From Tridacna crocea (Eukaryota; Mollusca; Bivalvia; Cardiida; Cardiidae), in the NCBI GenBank assembly GCA_943736015.1, contig OX031069.1:20279235-20343234 (forward strand): DNA of 64,000 bases. The letters are read 5' to 3'. Positions 20,391 to 31,921 of this stretch are shown one piece after another. Each line of letters begins with the position of its first letter. Position 1 is the first letter of the stretch. A program made the position numbers and the translations under genes. A model generated the notes under the pieces. That model saw only the letters and a list, made by a program, of their open reading frames with translations, was not told where the DNA came from and ran no database searches.

Positions 20391-20925
20391 AAAAAGGGAA
20401 AACCGAGGGTTTGTGCTTGCGCACTATCTATTAGTCAAACTAGACTAAAAAGAGAAGCAAACAATACTGAAATTTTGTCAGCAACAAGGAAAAACATAAA
20501 AAGAAAATATTTTCTGCACAAAAACATTAACTGAATGAAGGAACACGGAGTTTTCCAAAAAAAAAGTAAAATATTTTTTTCAATTTTCAATGTTGAATGA
20601 ATGAATATAAGATAAGTTTATTTCAAAAGAACAAGTCGAAAAATTATTTTCAAATTAGGCTGGAGTTTGCTTTTGGAGTGTCTCTTTTCTGGATGCCAGA
20701 AAAAGTCAACGGGGCATTCCTGCTTAAAAGTGGCTATTTAGAAGTTTTGTGAAGTGTACATTATTGGACAATCACTAAGTAACCTTTTCATTAAGTACAA
20801 ATTACGAAATTCGATTTCTGTCAGGCTGATAATTTTCACATTTCACTGTAAAGACGTCTAGATATAAGGAGGCTAATAGATTTATAAATTGATGGACTGA
20901 AAGACCATTACCCGTTGGCTCGCCT
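20391..20925. other. AT-rich stretch, nothing recognised
   Basis: A- and T-runs; no element ends or coding signal. Confidence 0.4.
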
Positions 20926-20929
20926 ATGC

Positions 20930-20988
20930 ACCCATCCATCGATCGATCCATCCATCGATCGATCCATTCATCCATCCATCCAACCATA
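20930..20988. repeat. Imperfect (ATCC)n/(ATCG)n microsatellite
   Basis: Alternating CCATCC and ATCGATCGATCC units. Confidence 0.85.
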
Positions 20989-20989
20989 G

Positions 20990-21728
20990 CAAAGTAACAT
21001 CCTCCCTAGAGATACGTATTTTTTTCTACGTCTGGGAATATCGTTATTTAAGGCTCTTAATGCAAAGATTATAAAACGAAATCATTCCGAAACTTAGAAT
21101 TTGTGCAATTGACCTTTATTGTACACTCATGTAATACACAAGGCTTTCGAAACCATTATGGTAAAAGGAGCAACTAACTCCGATAAGATATTGGTCTTGA
21201 ATATTTTCTATAGGCTTACCTAATCGTGATAGTATGTTCCTTTCAACATTTTGTTCTTCCTATGATTTGTATTAGCTCGTAGTAAATCTGACATGAGGCA
21301 ATACAGTCGTGGGTTAAAGGTGAAACTTCGTCTGACAAAAATATACACCGGGGGGAATTTCTTTACGATCTGTGATGGCCAATAATTGATAATGACGTAA
21401 CACAAAACAATGACAACGAGGCTAATTTTCGTGAGGCAGTAAATTTTTGTCTGGGTATCCGAATTACGTCACGTGATGAAAGATAGTCTAACTTTCAACC
21501 AAAGAAGTTCGATTGAAATATGTTATCCGTTAAGATATCTGTTTTATGGCTCAGTTTCGGTGCAGTTTTTATCTGTTTCTATTCAAAGAAAACAAATAAA
21601 CTGACAAGTGCCGAAATGATCACAGGAACAAATACATGAAGGTACATGTACTTTATAGGTAATCTGTTATTTCAACGTACCCGTATTCTCAATTGTCCGA
21701 GAGGTGTCACGTCGATCATTTAATCTTT
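20990..21728. other. No recognised gene or full repeat
   Basis: A family-A-like fragment (GAAACCATTATGGTAAAAGG) sits near 21149. Otherwise unique-looking AT-rich sequence. Confidence 0.4.
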
Positions 21729-21752
21729 ACCGAACGAACGAACGAACGAATT
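21729..21752. repeat. (CGAA)n microsatellite
   Basis: ACCGAACGAACGAACGAACG, about five units. A short (TA)n follows a poly-A tract at 21842-21862. Confidence 0.85.
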
Positions 21753-22429
21753 ACTTTAATGACAAAAACTTACATAGTTTTATAGTCATATACAAATATG
21801 AAAATACGCAATATAAATATCATCATGCTGTAGCTGGGGGGAAAAAAAAATATATATATATAAGGAAATAGCTTGTAGGTTGTTGCCAAACAGGAGTACA
21901 TGATTGATAAAGAGATCAAGTTAACTACCTAGAAAATTGTAAGAGAGGAAAAAATAAATGAAAATTTAAGAGGAAAAAAATTTTGTTGGAGGATCAGCCA
22001 AAACATAGTGAAAAACTGTTTGCAGCCGGGAAAAACTTTGCCGAGGGAAGCAGTTGTACATTTCAAACAATAGCCCCTCCCCAACAATGTCCTTCCCACT
22101 ACCGTAAAACGACAGTATTTCACACAATTTTGTAAGATCCTTGTTGTATTTACTTCTAATAATGAAATCTTGTTTTTTTTAGTCTAAACACAAGGTTAGA
22201 GCGATCGCATAATACAAGTACATCACAGACCATGCATTTCTGTATATCAAACATCAAAGATCACAGATCAAAGCGTATGACTTGCAGTTTGATCTCGATT
22301 CGTGAAAATAGCAAAGCAATCAAAATCATAAAGGTACACATTTCCCTAATCTACTCACAGTCTGGAAATGTAACATTCTGACTATATATAGAATAGAAAG
22401 TTGATTCACAAAAATAAAGTTGTATTGAC

Positions 22430-22822
22430 ATTCCTGTAAAGACTAGAATTATTGATGTAAAAAGGGAAAATTCGTAAGGAGGAACTTGTGTACAGAGTGT
22501 GTTTGCGTATATTAAAAAACAAAATGTGAAAAGGGATTCATAAGGATGAACTTGTGTACACACATATATATATATTCTCATAAATACAAACAAAACAAAA
22601 AAATTGATAAGCAGCGTGTATCCGAGATCCGACCGCATATATGTGCTGTCTGATCCCGACTCATTCTACGTATATATAAAAAGAAAAAGAACAAAAAAAA
22701 AACCGTAAAATGTGACAAGGGATTCTTAAAGAGAAACTTGTGTACAATACATAGATAAGCAGCGTGTATCCGAGATCCTACGCGTATATGCGCTTTCTAA
22801 TCTCGACTTATTCTACCCATAT
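22430..22822. repeat. Imperfect direct repeats, about 120-200 bp apart
   Basis: GGATGAACTTGTGTACA-like segments occur near 22475, 22540 and 22730, and GATAAGCAGCGTGTATCCG occurs near 22607 and 22754, each followed by a degenerate B-like hairpin (GTGCTGTCTGATCCCGAC). Confidence 0.6.
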
Positions 22823-23040
22823 AATCTTTACCAAACGACAAAATTTCAGAAAGGTCAAAATTGAAAGCATTTGCAGACGAAAACACAAAATTAACGTGAC
22901 TCAAAAATTGAAACTAAACTCGACTTTAGAAGAGTAGAAAACATTGTGGGAAAAGGAGAAAATGCTGGTTAACACAGTGTTTTCAGAAGGCCGCTTCCTC
23001 TGGGTTGTAAAAACCAGGGTTTGGTTTTAGTAAAGGGCCA
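22822..23040 (+). mobile_element. Family-A MITE lacking one hairpin arm
   Basis: Left CTTTACCAAACGACAAAAT, GCATTTGCAGACGAAAAC, hairpin left arm to GCTGGTTAACACAGTG with the right arm almost absent, right end TTTGGTTTTAGTAAAGGG. Confidence 0.8.
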
Positions 23041-23108
23041 AAGAATCTGCTTCTAAAAGTGGAGATAACATCATCAGTGAATGGAGAGTTACACAAGCGT
23101 AGGAAAGA

Positions 23109-23560
23109 AATAGAGGATATTTGGGTTTTTCTTTTTTCGATCAAGATCGAAATTTATTTTATCTCGTGAACACCATCGGTAATATTTTCACGAGTGGCGC
23201 AATATTCTATTTATTTCATGCTTTTAACCCTCTCTGGGAAGAGCTTTATCAAAATCCAATACAGTTCTTTTCCGTTATTCCCCGTGGCGAACCCCTTCCG
23301 CATTACAATATAACGTCAAGCGCGAGAAATGTAAGGTAAATGACGTCATATTTCCATCTGGCTGCAAGGCACGCGCAATTTACCTAAGCACCAAGAACAT
23401 GAAAATCGGTATTTTCACTGGTCGTACCCGTGTAACATCCAAAAATATTTTCACTGCTATTTCTCGATACACTACCTGAAAGCATGAAATAAATGTAATT
23501 ATTTCATGCTTTCAGGTAGGATATCGAGAAATAGCACTGAAAATATTTTTCGATAATATT
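23109..23560 (+). mobile_element. Family-E repeat
   Basis: Starts AATAGAGGATATTTGGG, then GAAATTTATTTTATCTCG, ACCATCGGTAATATTTTC and CACGAGTGGCGC; the middle has GAGAAATGTAAGGTAAATG and TGACGTCA (23341-23348); it ends GCTATTTCTCGATAC and CCTGAAAGCATGAAATAA. An inverted copy of the end (TTATTTCATGCTTTCAGG) follows at once, forming a palindrome at 23450-23545. Confidence 0.8.
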
Positions 23561-23674
23561 TTGTGTGTATTTATGGAGTGGCAAGCATTTTTCGACCTCG
23601 AAAAATTTAATTCCATTACAGACGAACTCGTAGACATATAAGTCTATGTTTCAGAGAAAAGATTTCGCAGAAGG

Positions 23675-23732
23675 TGCATATAAAAGATCAGACTGCAAGT
23701 ACTGCGTAGTCTGAGTTAGATCTTTCTCATTT
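23675..23732. repeat. Diverged family-B hairpin core
   Basis: AAAAGATCAGACTGCAAG and CGTAGTCTGAGTTAGATC. Confidence 0.5.
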
Positions 23733-23937
23733 TGCAAAAGCTGTCATAGATGTCTATGGACCTAAAAAATCAAAACAACAACCCTAGAGGTAATCGAACC
23801 GCTTACTGTATTCGATTTTTATCTTATAGATTATCACCTCTAGTTTTCCTGGGGGTGATCGCTGTACTATGTGGTTGAAAAGGGTGAATTAATGTCTTTT
23901 AGGGCACATATCATTGACATAAATTCGTGTTGACTTT

Positions 23938-24205
23938 TTTGGATGGATGGATGGATCTGATCGATCGATCTATCGATTACTAAACGATGTAAATATATCA
24001 CACGTATGGTTGTTATAATATTAAGTAGATGGTTCTTTTGCCATGTGGACAGTGAGGCAGTCAGATGTTCGGGTGTGTTGGGACTCAGGCACGCGGCCGG
24101 GTTTGTTTGTCCGCCCATCCTTCCCATTCCATCCAATCCTATCCATCCAACCAACCAACCAACAGCCCAGCCACCCTCTTATATCTATCTATCTATCTAT
24201 CTACG
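23938..24205. repeat. Cluster of tetranucleotide repeats
   Basis: (GGAT)n and (CGAT)n at 23938-23976; (CCAA)n and (TATC)n at 24128-24205, with non-repetitive sequence between. Confidence 0.85.
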
Positions 24206-24280
24206 AGCGTATCTATCTATTTTTCGATAAAATAAAATGAGGTCAAAAAGTGCGTCACTCAAGACAGCGAAACTAGTTAA

Positions 24281-24460
24281 CACTTTACTCAAAACTCATG
24301 TAGTTTAACGACCTGTGCAAAAGTGCTCTAGAAAATACCATCGGAAAACTGTGAAAATTCTTTTAACCAATAGTTCTATCTTTTTCCAAATTGTTTTCTA
24401 CACATTTGAAAAAACAAAAACGTTCTTTGATGGTCCTAGTGAGTTCGTCTTTGCTAAAGC
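24281..24460 (-). mobile_element. Decayed family-A-like copy
   Basis: CACTTTACTCAAAACTCATG, GAAAATACCATCGGAAAAC and TTTTCCAAATTGTTTTCTAC hint at a worn copy without a working hairpin. Confidence 0.3.
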
Positions 24461-24465
24461 TTTCA

Positions 24466-24660
24466 GAGTCCATATTCACCAGCCATTCTTAAGAACCTTC
24501 TGAGTCTTCTTCTCCAGAATTTACTAAAATGAAAGTAACAAAATGCTGATTGGCTAAACCATTTGGTTTAGCCAATCAGAGTTTGTGTTACTTTCAAATT
24601 TAAAAAAATCTAGAAAAAAACTACCAAGATCATTCTTAAGAATGGCTGGTGAAGATGGAT
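24466..24660. mobile_element. Family-F MITE
   Basis: GTCCATATTCACCAGCCATT and AATGGCTGGTGAAGATGGA ends; centre TGATTGGCTAAACCA / TGGTTTAGCCAATCA. Confidence 0.85.
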
Positions 24661-25361
24661 CCAGTATACTTTCAGTATAAGCGAGTATAAATTGGTGATT
24701 TCTTATAAAGAAAACGGAATAAGACTTGATCTTGATGACCATCTCCCACATCTGCATCACGTGACTATCTGACCGCTCCTTGGTAGCAAAGGTAATGGTT
24801 TGTCGTCAGCTTTACTTGAGTACCTGTATACGCTGTCGTCTGATCTGTTCCTTACTGTCACTCGTAAAGGAATAAATAACAATTTTTGATTGGTTAAAAA
24901 AATCAACATTTTTATTCTTCTGGCCCATTTGCGGGCTCATTCATGATATCAATATACAAGTTTTGCTACTGTTAATCGTTACCTAGCAGCGGCTATTTAT
25001 ACCCTAACAAACGGATATCAGAGGGAAAAATTCTTCACTTGTCCTAATTGGCAGTATAAAGCTTCTTTGCGTTAAGTACATGTATATAACTAATTACTGA
25101 ATAGCCTACATGTATCTTCAGACACACCAGTTTTAGTCGTAACAACTCCTTATCCAGCGACGAGTTGGAATGACATTTAACCGAAAACTTACCTACATCT
25201 AATCGACACTTTCACATTCAAAATATGTAAAACTATAAGAAAAAGAGGCATTGCCCGTGAGTTTTTTTTTTATTTCATAATTTCTCTTAATGCTGAACTA
25301 CAAAGCTCTTTCAATAGATATGTTCCAGTACCTGTTACGCCATATATCTTTAATTATTATT
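24661..25361. other. No recognised feature
   Basis: AT-rich; a small palindromic patch near 24885 (TTTTTGATTGGTTAAAAAAA). No coding signal. Confidence 0.4.
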
Positions 25362-25566
25362 ATTTACCCTGTACCACACAATATTAACGACCCTAATGAT
25401 GAAGTTTCTAGAAAACATTGCGGAAAAAGGTTGAAAATCCTGGTAACCAGCATTTTCAACCTTTTCCAGCAATGTTTTCTACCCTATCAAAGACATGTTA
25501 TCATTTTATAAACACCTTTTTTTCTACCATTGCTTTGAGCGTTGGCCTAGTCCAAACTTTTCTTAG
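25362..25566 (-). mobile_element. Family-A MITE with rewritten stem
   Basis: TTACCCTGTACCACACAAT, hairpin with paired changes GGTTGAAAA / TTTTCAACC and ATTGC / GCAAT, and diverged right part (GGCCTAGTCCAAAC). Confidence 0.75.
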
Positions 25567-26860
25567 AGTCAACTTGATACAAAATAAACCTCTTTTTTTG
25601 TTTTTGTGTCAGGATAATGAGGCACAACAGCTTAAAAGAAAGTCATGCACAGCTTCCAGACACCCGAGAGGAGAAGTAGTCTATAGTTGTTCCTTGCACC
25701 ATGTCACGTTGTGAACACACGTGTTCAGGATTAGGAAGAAAAAAAATAATGATAATATTAATATGTATATAAAAGGACGCATTAAACGCTTGGAAAACTA
25801 TGACGTTATAATTCTTCTGATTTATTCAAAGATTTCACCAAAAACTAGGTCTCCAGGGCAACAGGAAGTCACGTGGTCAACTTCATTTATGCGTTGGTCA
25901 TATTTCGGGTATTCTAGTTATATCCTTTCTCTTTTAGATAAAAACAATCTTTTGCGTTAGAAGAGATCGCGGAGTCGAATTTAATCGTTTCGCCTTAAAG
26001 TCCTGACTTGTTTTACCAAACCATTGTTTTTGCAATATATATATAGACTCACACTGATGAGGCGAAAGCCGAAACATGTTTGTACAGTTGATGAATAATT
26101 GAAATACACATACTATAGGCAAGTTACGTCTATTTGATTATTTGCTTCTTTAATTTACTTGTGTCGGTCCGGTATTAACCGGATTGTTTCATTTCTTCCG
26201 TCTATATATATATTTTTTTTTTGCTCGAAATTTATTTCCTAAAAAAATCAGGAATGGGGCGGACTTAAGCCGAGTGACTGTTACCATCAGGTGGTGGAGA
26301 ACCAAGCATAAAAAAGAAAGAAACTTACACGATTAAGGTAAACATCAAAGAACATAGATGTTTTTAGGGCCATTTTTCTACATTTGAAATATTTGACAGT
26401 TGACCTAATTCTTTAAGAGAGACCGGAAACGGCTTTGCCGTGTTCATTCATGAATCGTTGGTAAACGAAAACGAATTAATACTGGTGTCACGGTAAATAG
26501 TCCAGGTGGCTTGCGAAAAGAGTAGGTTAATATCAGATTCCACCGCACAAACGACCTAAACTGTCCCAGGTATTTTATTAGCCATTGCTGCTGCATAACT
26601 ACCACCAACAACATCGAAACGTAAGATTGGGGACTTTTCTCTGTAAATAGATCATAGATTTCAAATGTAGTGGCTCCATAATTACAGGTAAGCCCATGTG
26701 GATTACAGGACAGTGTTACGCGTGGTACTACAATACCTAAGGAACATGTACTCACAGAGTTGACATACTTGAGCACTTGACTCTTAACCTGCTTGATGAA
26801 AGAAACATTAAGGCCAATCGTAAAACTCAAATCTTGCAAGTATTTTGGGGAAAATATCTC
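25567..26860. other. 1.3 kb without recognised elements
   Basis: AT-rich; the longest reading frame is 131 codons (minus, 26444-26839), low in recognisable motifs. Treated as non-coding. Confidence 0.4.
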
Positions 26861-26866
26861 CTTTTC

Positions 26867-26945
26867 GGGCAGTGTATATCCAAGATCAGACTATTCTTTC
26901 TCTGCATTCTGATCTTCATCAACACCGTCTGCAAAAAGTTGACAT
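26867..26945. mobile_element. Diverged family-B hairpin
   Basis: GGGCAGTGTATATCCAAG and CTTCATCAACACCGTCTGC outer stem; tip GATCAGACTATTC. Confidence 0.6.
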
Positions 26946-27671
26946 GTGGCAGGTCAAACTGATGAAAAAAACGATCGCACTGGCACTGACAAACAAAAAT
27001 GGGTAACAAAAAAAGCGGCATTACTATACTTTAATAAGTTACTGATAAAAAATACATTGACAATAAAAATTTGAAAAACTCACTGACATACCATTTAAAT
27101 GACACTGACATACATTTTTTGAAAACTTTACATTTTCATGCTGTAAAGGAACATTAATTTACATGCACTAATAAAAAATTGAAATATTGATAAAAATGGC
27201 AATGATATTCAACAAATATGTATTGATAACGACAATGAAATACAAAAATGAAATGTTTATATTAATTGTAATTGACATTTACATCATGAAAACTGACTTC
27301 ACTAAAACCTTGGTAATACGTGCGAAAACGTGCAGCTTGGCACAGAATCTTGATGTTAATCTTGATCGATGCCGCTATTTTGGATATTGTGTTGGCATCG
27401 CAGTCATGTATACATACGGGACTCCCGAAAGGGAAACTGCATTTACGTTGGTTTTGCCAGTGTACAAGATTTATTTGTTCGGGGCATATTATCAAATCAG
27501 ATCACGAGGTTTTTCTTTGCAGTATAATAAGTAAATAAGGAATACTCATAAAAACGGCAGTGACATCTAAAGATGGAATATTCATAAAAAGCGGCATTGA
27601 CATACAAATATTCATACAAAGGGCACTGATATCTAAATATGGAATATTGATGAAAACTACACTGTCATACA

Positions 27672-27950
27672 ATAATGAAGCATTGGCAAAAACGGTACCG
27701 ACATACAATAATGAAGCATTGGCAAAAACGGCACCGTCAAACGATAATGAAGCATTGGCAAAAACGGCACCGTCAAACAATAATGAAGCATTGGCAAAAA
27801 CGGCACCGACATACAATAATGAAGCATTGGGAAAAACGGCACAATCAAACAATAATGAAGCATTGGCAAAAACGGCACCGTCAAATAATTATGAAGCATT
27901 GGGAAAAACGGTACCGACATACAATATTGAAATATTTATAAAAATTGCAC
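27672..27950 (+). repeat. 36-bp minisatellite, about 7 units
   Basis: Unit AATAATGAAGCATTGGCAAA + AACGG(T/C)ACCG(A/T)C + A(T/A)AC (36 bp). Because 36 is a multiple of 3 and the unit lacks stops in several frames, repetitive open frames appear on both strands; no sign these are translated. Confidence 0.92.
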
Positions 27951-27999
27951 AGACATGCAAAAAAAGGAAAGCAAATGATAACTATGAAAAAGGCATACA

Positions 28000-28227
28000 T
28001 TAACCCTTTCCCAAACGATAGATTTTGGACCCTTCCAAACCGAAAGAGTTTGCAGTCGTCAATTTTAGATTTGAAGAAAATGGCAGAAAGTTCTCACAAT
28101 GGGTAGAAAACACTGTGGGAAAAGGAGAAATTGCTCGTTACGAGCAATTTCTCCTTTTCCCACAGTGTTTCAAAAAGACTTTTACGACAGACACGTAAAA
28201 ACCAGGGCTTGTTTGGGAAAGGGTTAA
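28000..28227 (+). mobile_element. Intact family-A MITE, stem type 2
   Basis: 228 bp, TTAA to TTAA; perfect TTGCTCGTTACGAGCAA tip, CACTGTGGG / CCCACAGTG stem base. Inserted in the minisatellite array, so younger than it. Confidence 0.93.
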
Positions 28228-29189
28228 AATGGTTGCTACTAACAGTGGAGTTTACAATGAATTAAAAAACACGGCCCCAAGTAATATTGACATATACGCT
28301 CGTGATAACTGCATACTGCTTAAGAAGTTAGTAATTTACGGTCAAATGTCATTAGCCTACAATAATGGCATACTGCGGAAAATGGTACTGAAGTGCAATA
28401 CTGAAATACTGCTGAAGATGACAGTAACTTACGGTACTGATCTGCTATCATTTACATATACAATAACCAAACGAATACTGCTAACAGTGGGAGTAACACC
28501 AGATGTTAGAAAGCTGCTGACCGTGATGACACACACATATAAAACACACATACGAAAACTGGTGAATATGACATGAACAAACAATAACATAATACATGTT
28601 TTGATAAAATGAATTTACATGGATAAAAGAACGCTGATATACATATAACAGTTATTGACACAGAATAATAGAAAACAACAGTGAAGGCGGTATTGACATG
28701 CAGTTATTGAAAACTGCTGAAGAAGCTCTAAAATACCAAGATACAAAATGGTAGAAATGGCATTAATATGCGATAATAGAATACTGATAAAACGGTGTTA
28801 GTATACGAAAATATGAATACTGATGTTCAAAACTGGTAATCACATACAAAGATAGACAAGTGCTGAAAAATGACATTAATGTAGAAAAAAATACAATACT
28901 GCTGAAAATGTAACTGACATATAAAAACAATGGAATATTGCCAAAAATGGCAGGAACATATGTGGGTCAAAGATTTTGAATATATGTTAATTAAAGATTT
29001 GACTGGAGCTTCTTCTCAATTTTATATTAATGTAAAGCGTTTGGACATGCCGATCAAGTGACTCGAACTTCATAAATGCAGTATGCAGTCTTTTCTACTT
29101 AACACATCAGAAAGAGTGCCGAAGACTTTTGGTGATAAGCGCCTTCCCTTGTTGCACAATGCTTTTTTTATCGTTTTTACCACAAATGC

Positions 29190-29282
29190 TATCAATTTAG
29201 CCATGATTGTCTGTCCAGCCGTCAAATGCTTTCAATATGGACGTATACTAAATATAAAGTTTTGCCGTGTGGTAAAGATATA
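29190..29282 (-). mobile_element. Family-A right-end fragment
   Basis: AAATGCTTTCAATATGGAC and TTTTGCCGTGTGGTAAAG, directly abutting family E. Confidence 0.4.
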
Positions 29283-29750
29283 GAGGATATTTGTTTCTTA
29301 CGGTGCAAGTTCGAAATTCATTTCATCTCGTGAACGTCATAGGTGATACTTTTGAAAATGTCACCGATGATATTCAAGAGATGAAATCAATTTCGATCTT
29401 TCACCGGAAAAAATATTATTCTATTTATTTCATGCCTTTAATCCTTTCGGGGCGGGGACTAAATCAAAACCTAGTACAGTTCTTTTCGGTTATTTCTCGT
29501 GGCCTACCCCTTCTGCATAGCCACGCATTACAATATTACGTCGAAAGAGAGAAATGTAAGGTAATATTATGTCATATATATTTCCATCTGGTTGTGAGGC
29601 GTACTTCACTAGGTAACTACCGCGCAGGAACAACCATTTCTGAAGAGTTAGAATATGCAGAAATCAATATTTTCACTGGTGGTAACCATGAAATATCGAA
29701 AAATATTCGACCGATATTTCTAGATAACCTACCAGATAGCATAAAATAAA
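29279..29750 (+). mobile_element. Family-E repeat
   Basis: ATAGAGGATATTTG start; GTGAACGTCATAGGTGATAC foldback arm pairs with GTCACCGATGATATTC; end AACCTACCAGATAGCAT. Carries a 152-codon open frame that is not conserved as coding in the other copies. The TGACGTCA of other copies is mutated here. Confidence 0.75.
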
Positions 29751-29989
29751 ATTTTAGTACTAGTGCAGACCGTTTACAGCCGTTTTCATTTTTGGTTCAT
29801 TTTTCACGTTCGTCAACCTGCAAGAGATAATGCACATCTTATCTTGCCATCATTTATTCAATTAGACACGAATTATTTATTTGCATTGTGTCTAACTGTT
29901 TATTTCCATCGAAACCCCTGGGCAAATAGTTCAACTTGAGGATTTCTTTATTTATTAAATGTTTTCAGATGATTTCATAAATTACCAAG

Positions 29990-30160
29990 GTGCCAAAGAT
30001 TTCTAGGAAAATATTGGATAAAGTATCTATCGCTTGACATGGTCAAATTAAAAATGACTCATCATGGTATACCGTCACAAACTTATACCGAAAAGTAAAA
30101 ATGAAACGCCAACACATTTAACAGCAACATTCTGCACAGACTGATCCGAGACGACACTTT
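29990..30160. other. Short non-repeat interval with a family-C trace
   Basis: CTGATCCGAGACGACACTTT at about 30140-30160 is one arm of family C, fused to the following family-E copy. Confidence 0.5.
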
Positions 30161-30624
30161 ATTTCATGCTTTCCGGTAGGATATCGAGAAATAGCAGTGA
30201 AAATATTTTTCGATCTTACACTGGTACCACCAGTGAAAATACCGATTTTCACGTTCTTGTTGCCTAGGTAAATTGCGCGTGCCTGACAACCAGATGGGAA
30301 ATATGACGTCATATACCTTATATTTCTCGCACTTGACGTAATATTGTAATGCATTGCTATGCGGGAGGGGTACGCAACGGGGAATAACGGAAAAGAAATG
30401 TACTGGATTTTGATAATGCTCCTCCCAGAAAGGGTTAAAAGCATGAAATAAATAGATTTTTTTTTTTCAGTGAAAAATCGAAATTTATTTCATCTCGTGA
30501 ACACCATCGGTAATATTTTCCCTCTTGGCTTCGCCACTCGTGAAAATATTACCGATAGTGTCCACTCGATGAAATAAATTTCGATCTTTCACCGAAAAAA
30601 AAAAAAAACAAATATCCTCTATTT
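30161..30624 (-). mobile_element. Family-E repeat
   Basis: TTTCATGCTTTCCGGTAGG start, TGACGTCA at 30304-30311, then a foldback ACCATCGGTAATATTTTCC / GTGAAAATATTACCGATAG and AACAAATATCCTCTATTT at the end. Confidence 0.85.
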
Positions 30625-30770
30625 ATACAGATGTCCGGCGACTGCCCCTTTTTCGGTGTTGCATGCCATCTAGTGCCTCTGTAGAAATCGATCTTGGTCA
30701 ACTCCATGACTTTTTCTAGTTGTTGAGTTACAAAACATTTTGACGTGAAAACTGGAACGAACAGAATGCT

Positions 30771-30960
30771 TAAAGCCCTCCCTATACAACCCCTTGTTTA
30801 ACAATCCTGAAGGAGAAGGCCCTCGGAATCATTGAATCCAAATTTTCTCCTTTTCCATAAACATTCTCTTTTGATAATAACCAGCCAAATTTAAGCTGTT
30901 GTCTATTAAATTCGATGAATTTTGACGAGTCGACACGTTAACAGTTTGGCAAAAGTCTAG
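30771..30960 (-). mobile_element. Decayed family-A copy
   Basis: AAAGCCCTCCCTATACAACC, ATTTTCTCCTTTTCCATAAAC and GTTTGGCAAAAGTC; no hairpin left. Confidence 0.35.
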
Positions 30961-31692
30961 CTGATATTCATTTTGCTGTTGTTGTTGTTTTTGTTAAACA
31001 TTTAATGGAAAAAACCATAATCAAGTTTTTAACATGTGGCTCAACCCATTCGTCCATTTTTTTGTTTGTTAATTATATATAGACTGTATATGTATGGAAA
31101 TATGACGATAAAGTATGTTAAAACTGCATGCAAAATTATGTTAGGTGACCCAGCAGCCCTGTGGCTACCTCCAAGCATAACTAGGACAGTCAGCTGTTTA
31201 AACAACATTACTTCTTTCACCTATATATCACCAGACTTATTGCGTTCTTAAATTGCTATCCAAACCAAAACCACAATCTTATCAGAATTACATTTTAAAA
31301 AATTACAATATTTTGAATACTAATTAAGGAAATGCGGTGTCTCGTTTTACCTACGAAAGTCGTATAATATACCAATGCTTCACCATGCCGCCAGACACGT
31401 GATTGGTTTACCTTATTTTGCTAGCTAGAATTCCTTTTACAATAAAACTTTGTTACTTTTGAAGAGCGGAAATCCTTTGTTGATATGTCTTAAGTTATTA
31501 ACATATGAAAGTTTAAACGATATTTCAAAACTTAAGAACAGGAGTGCAAGTTGACAAACTATCACAATCGTATGTCGTCGACTTTAAAACAAAATCTACC
31601 GTTGAGTTTCATTCGTCTGTTTTAAATTTCTAATCCCATATTCAAGAGCATTTGACTTGTGCAAGAGACCCATAGTCTGTGAAAGGGGAGTT
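30961..31692. other. No recognised feature
   Basis: AT-rich. No element ends or coding signal. Confidence 0.4.
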
Positions 31693-31921
31693 TTAACCCT
31701 TAACTCCATAGGGCATTTCTATGGTATCTGTAATTGACCCTAAATAACAGCAACGATGAAGCCGTTTCTTATGGGTATATGACCACTTTTGAAAGTATAG
31801 AAAACATTGTGGCCAAAGGTGAAATTACTCGTCATGAGCAATTTCACATTTTGCCACAATGTTTTCCAAAGGCTTCTACAAGCAATGCGTAGAAACGAGT
31901 ATCTATGGAGTGAGGGTTGAA
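31693..31921 (+). mobile_element. Family-A MITE, TIR type 2, stem type 3
   Basis: Left TTAACCCTTAACTCCATAGG, right ATCTATGGAGTGAGGGTTGA. A small extra hairpin CCATAGGGCATTTCTATGG lies just inside the left end. Main stem is GTGGCCAAAGGTGAAATT / AATTTCACATTTTGCCAC. Confidence 0.88.

Larger units (their letters stand above)
26960..28960. repeat. Long decayed minisatellite array
   Basis: Phrases of the form (A)nTGATAAAAA, GGCA(C/T)TGACATACAA and AATATTGAA recur irregularly every 30-40 bp across about 2 kb. The best-preserved part is 27672-27950. A family-A MITE interrupts it at 28000-28227. Confidence 0.6.

Noticed and set aside
26444..26839. 131-codon minus-strand open frame
   Set aside because: No recognisable domain, no splice or promoter context; within expectation for 64 kb.
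27560..28003. A 147-codon repetitive open frame, plus overlapping frames on both strands
   Set aside because: All are products of the 36-bp minisatellite; openness in several frames argues against selection for one protein.
29291..29749. A 152-codon open frame
   Set aside because: It is coextensive with a family-E repeat whose other copies are not open in this frame.
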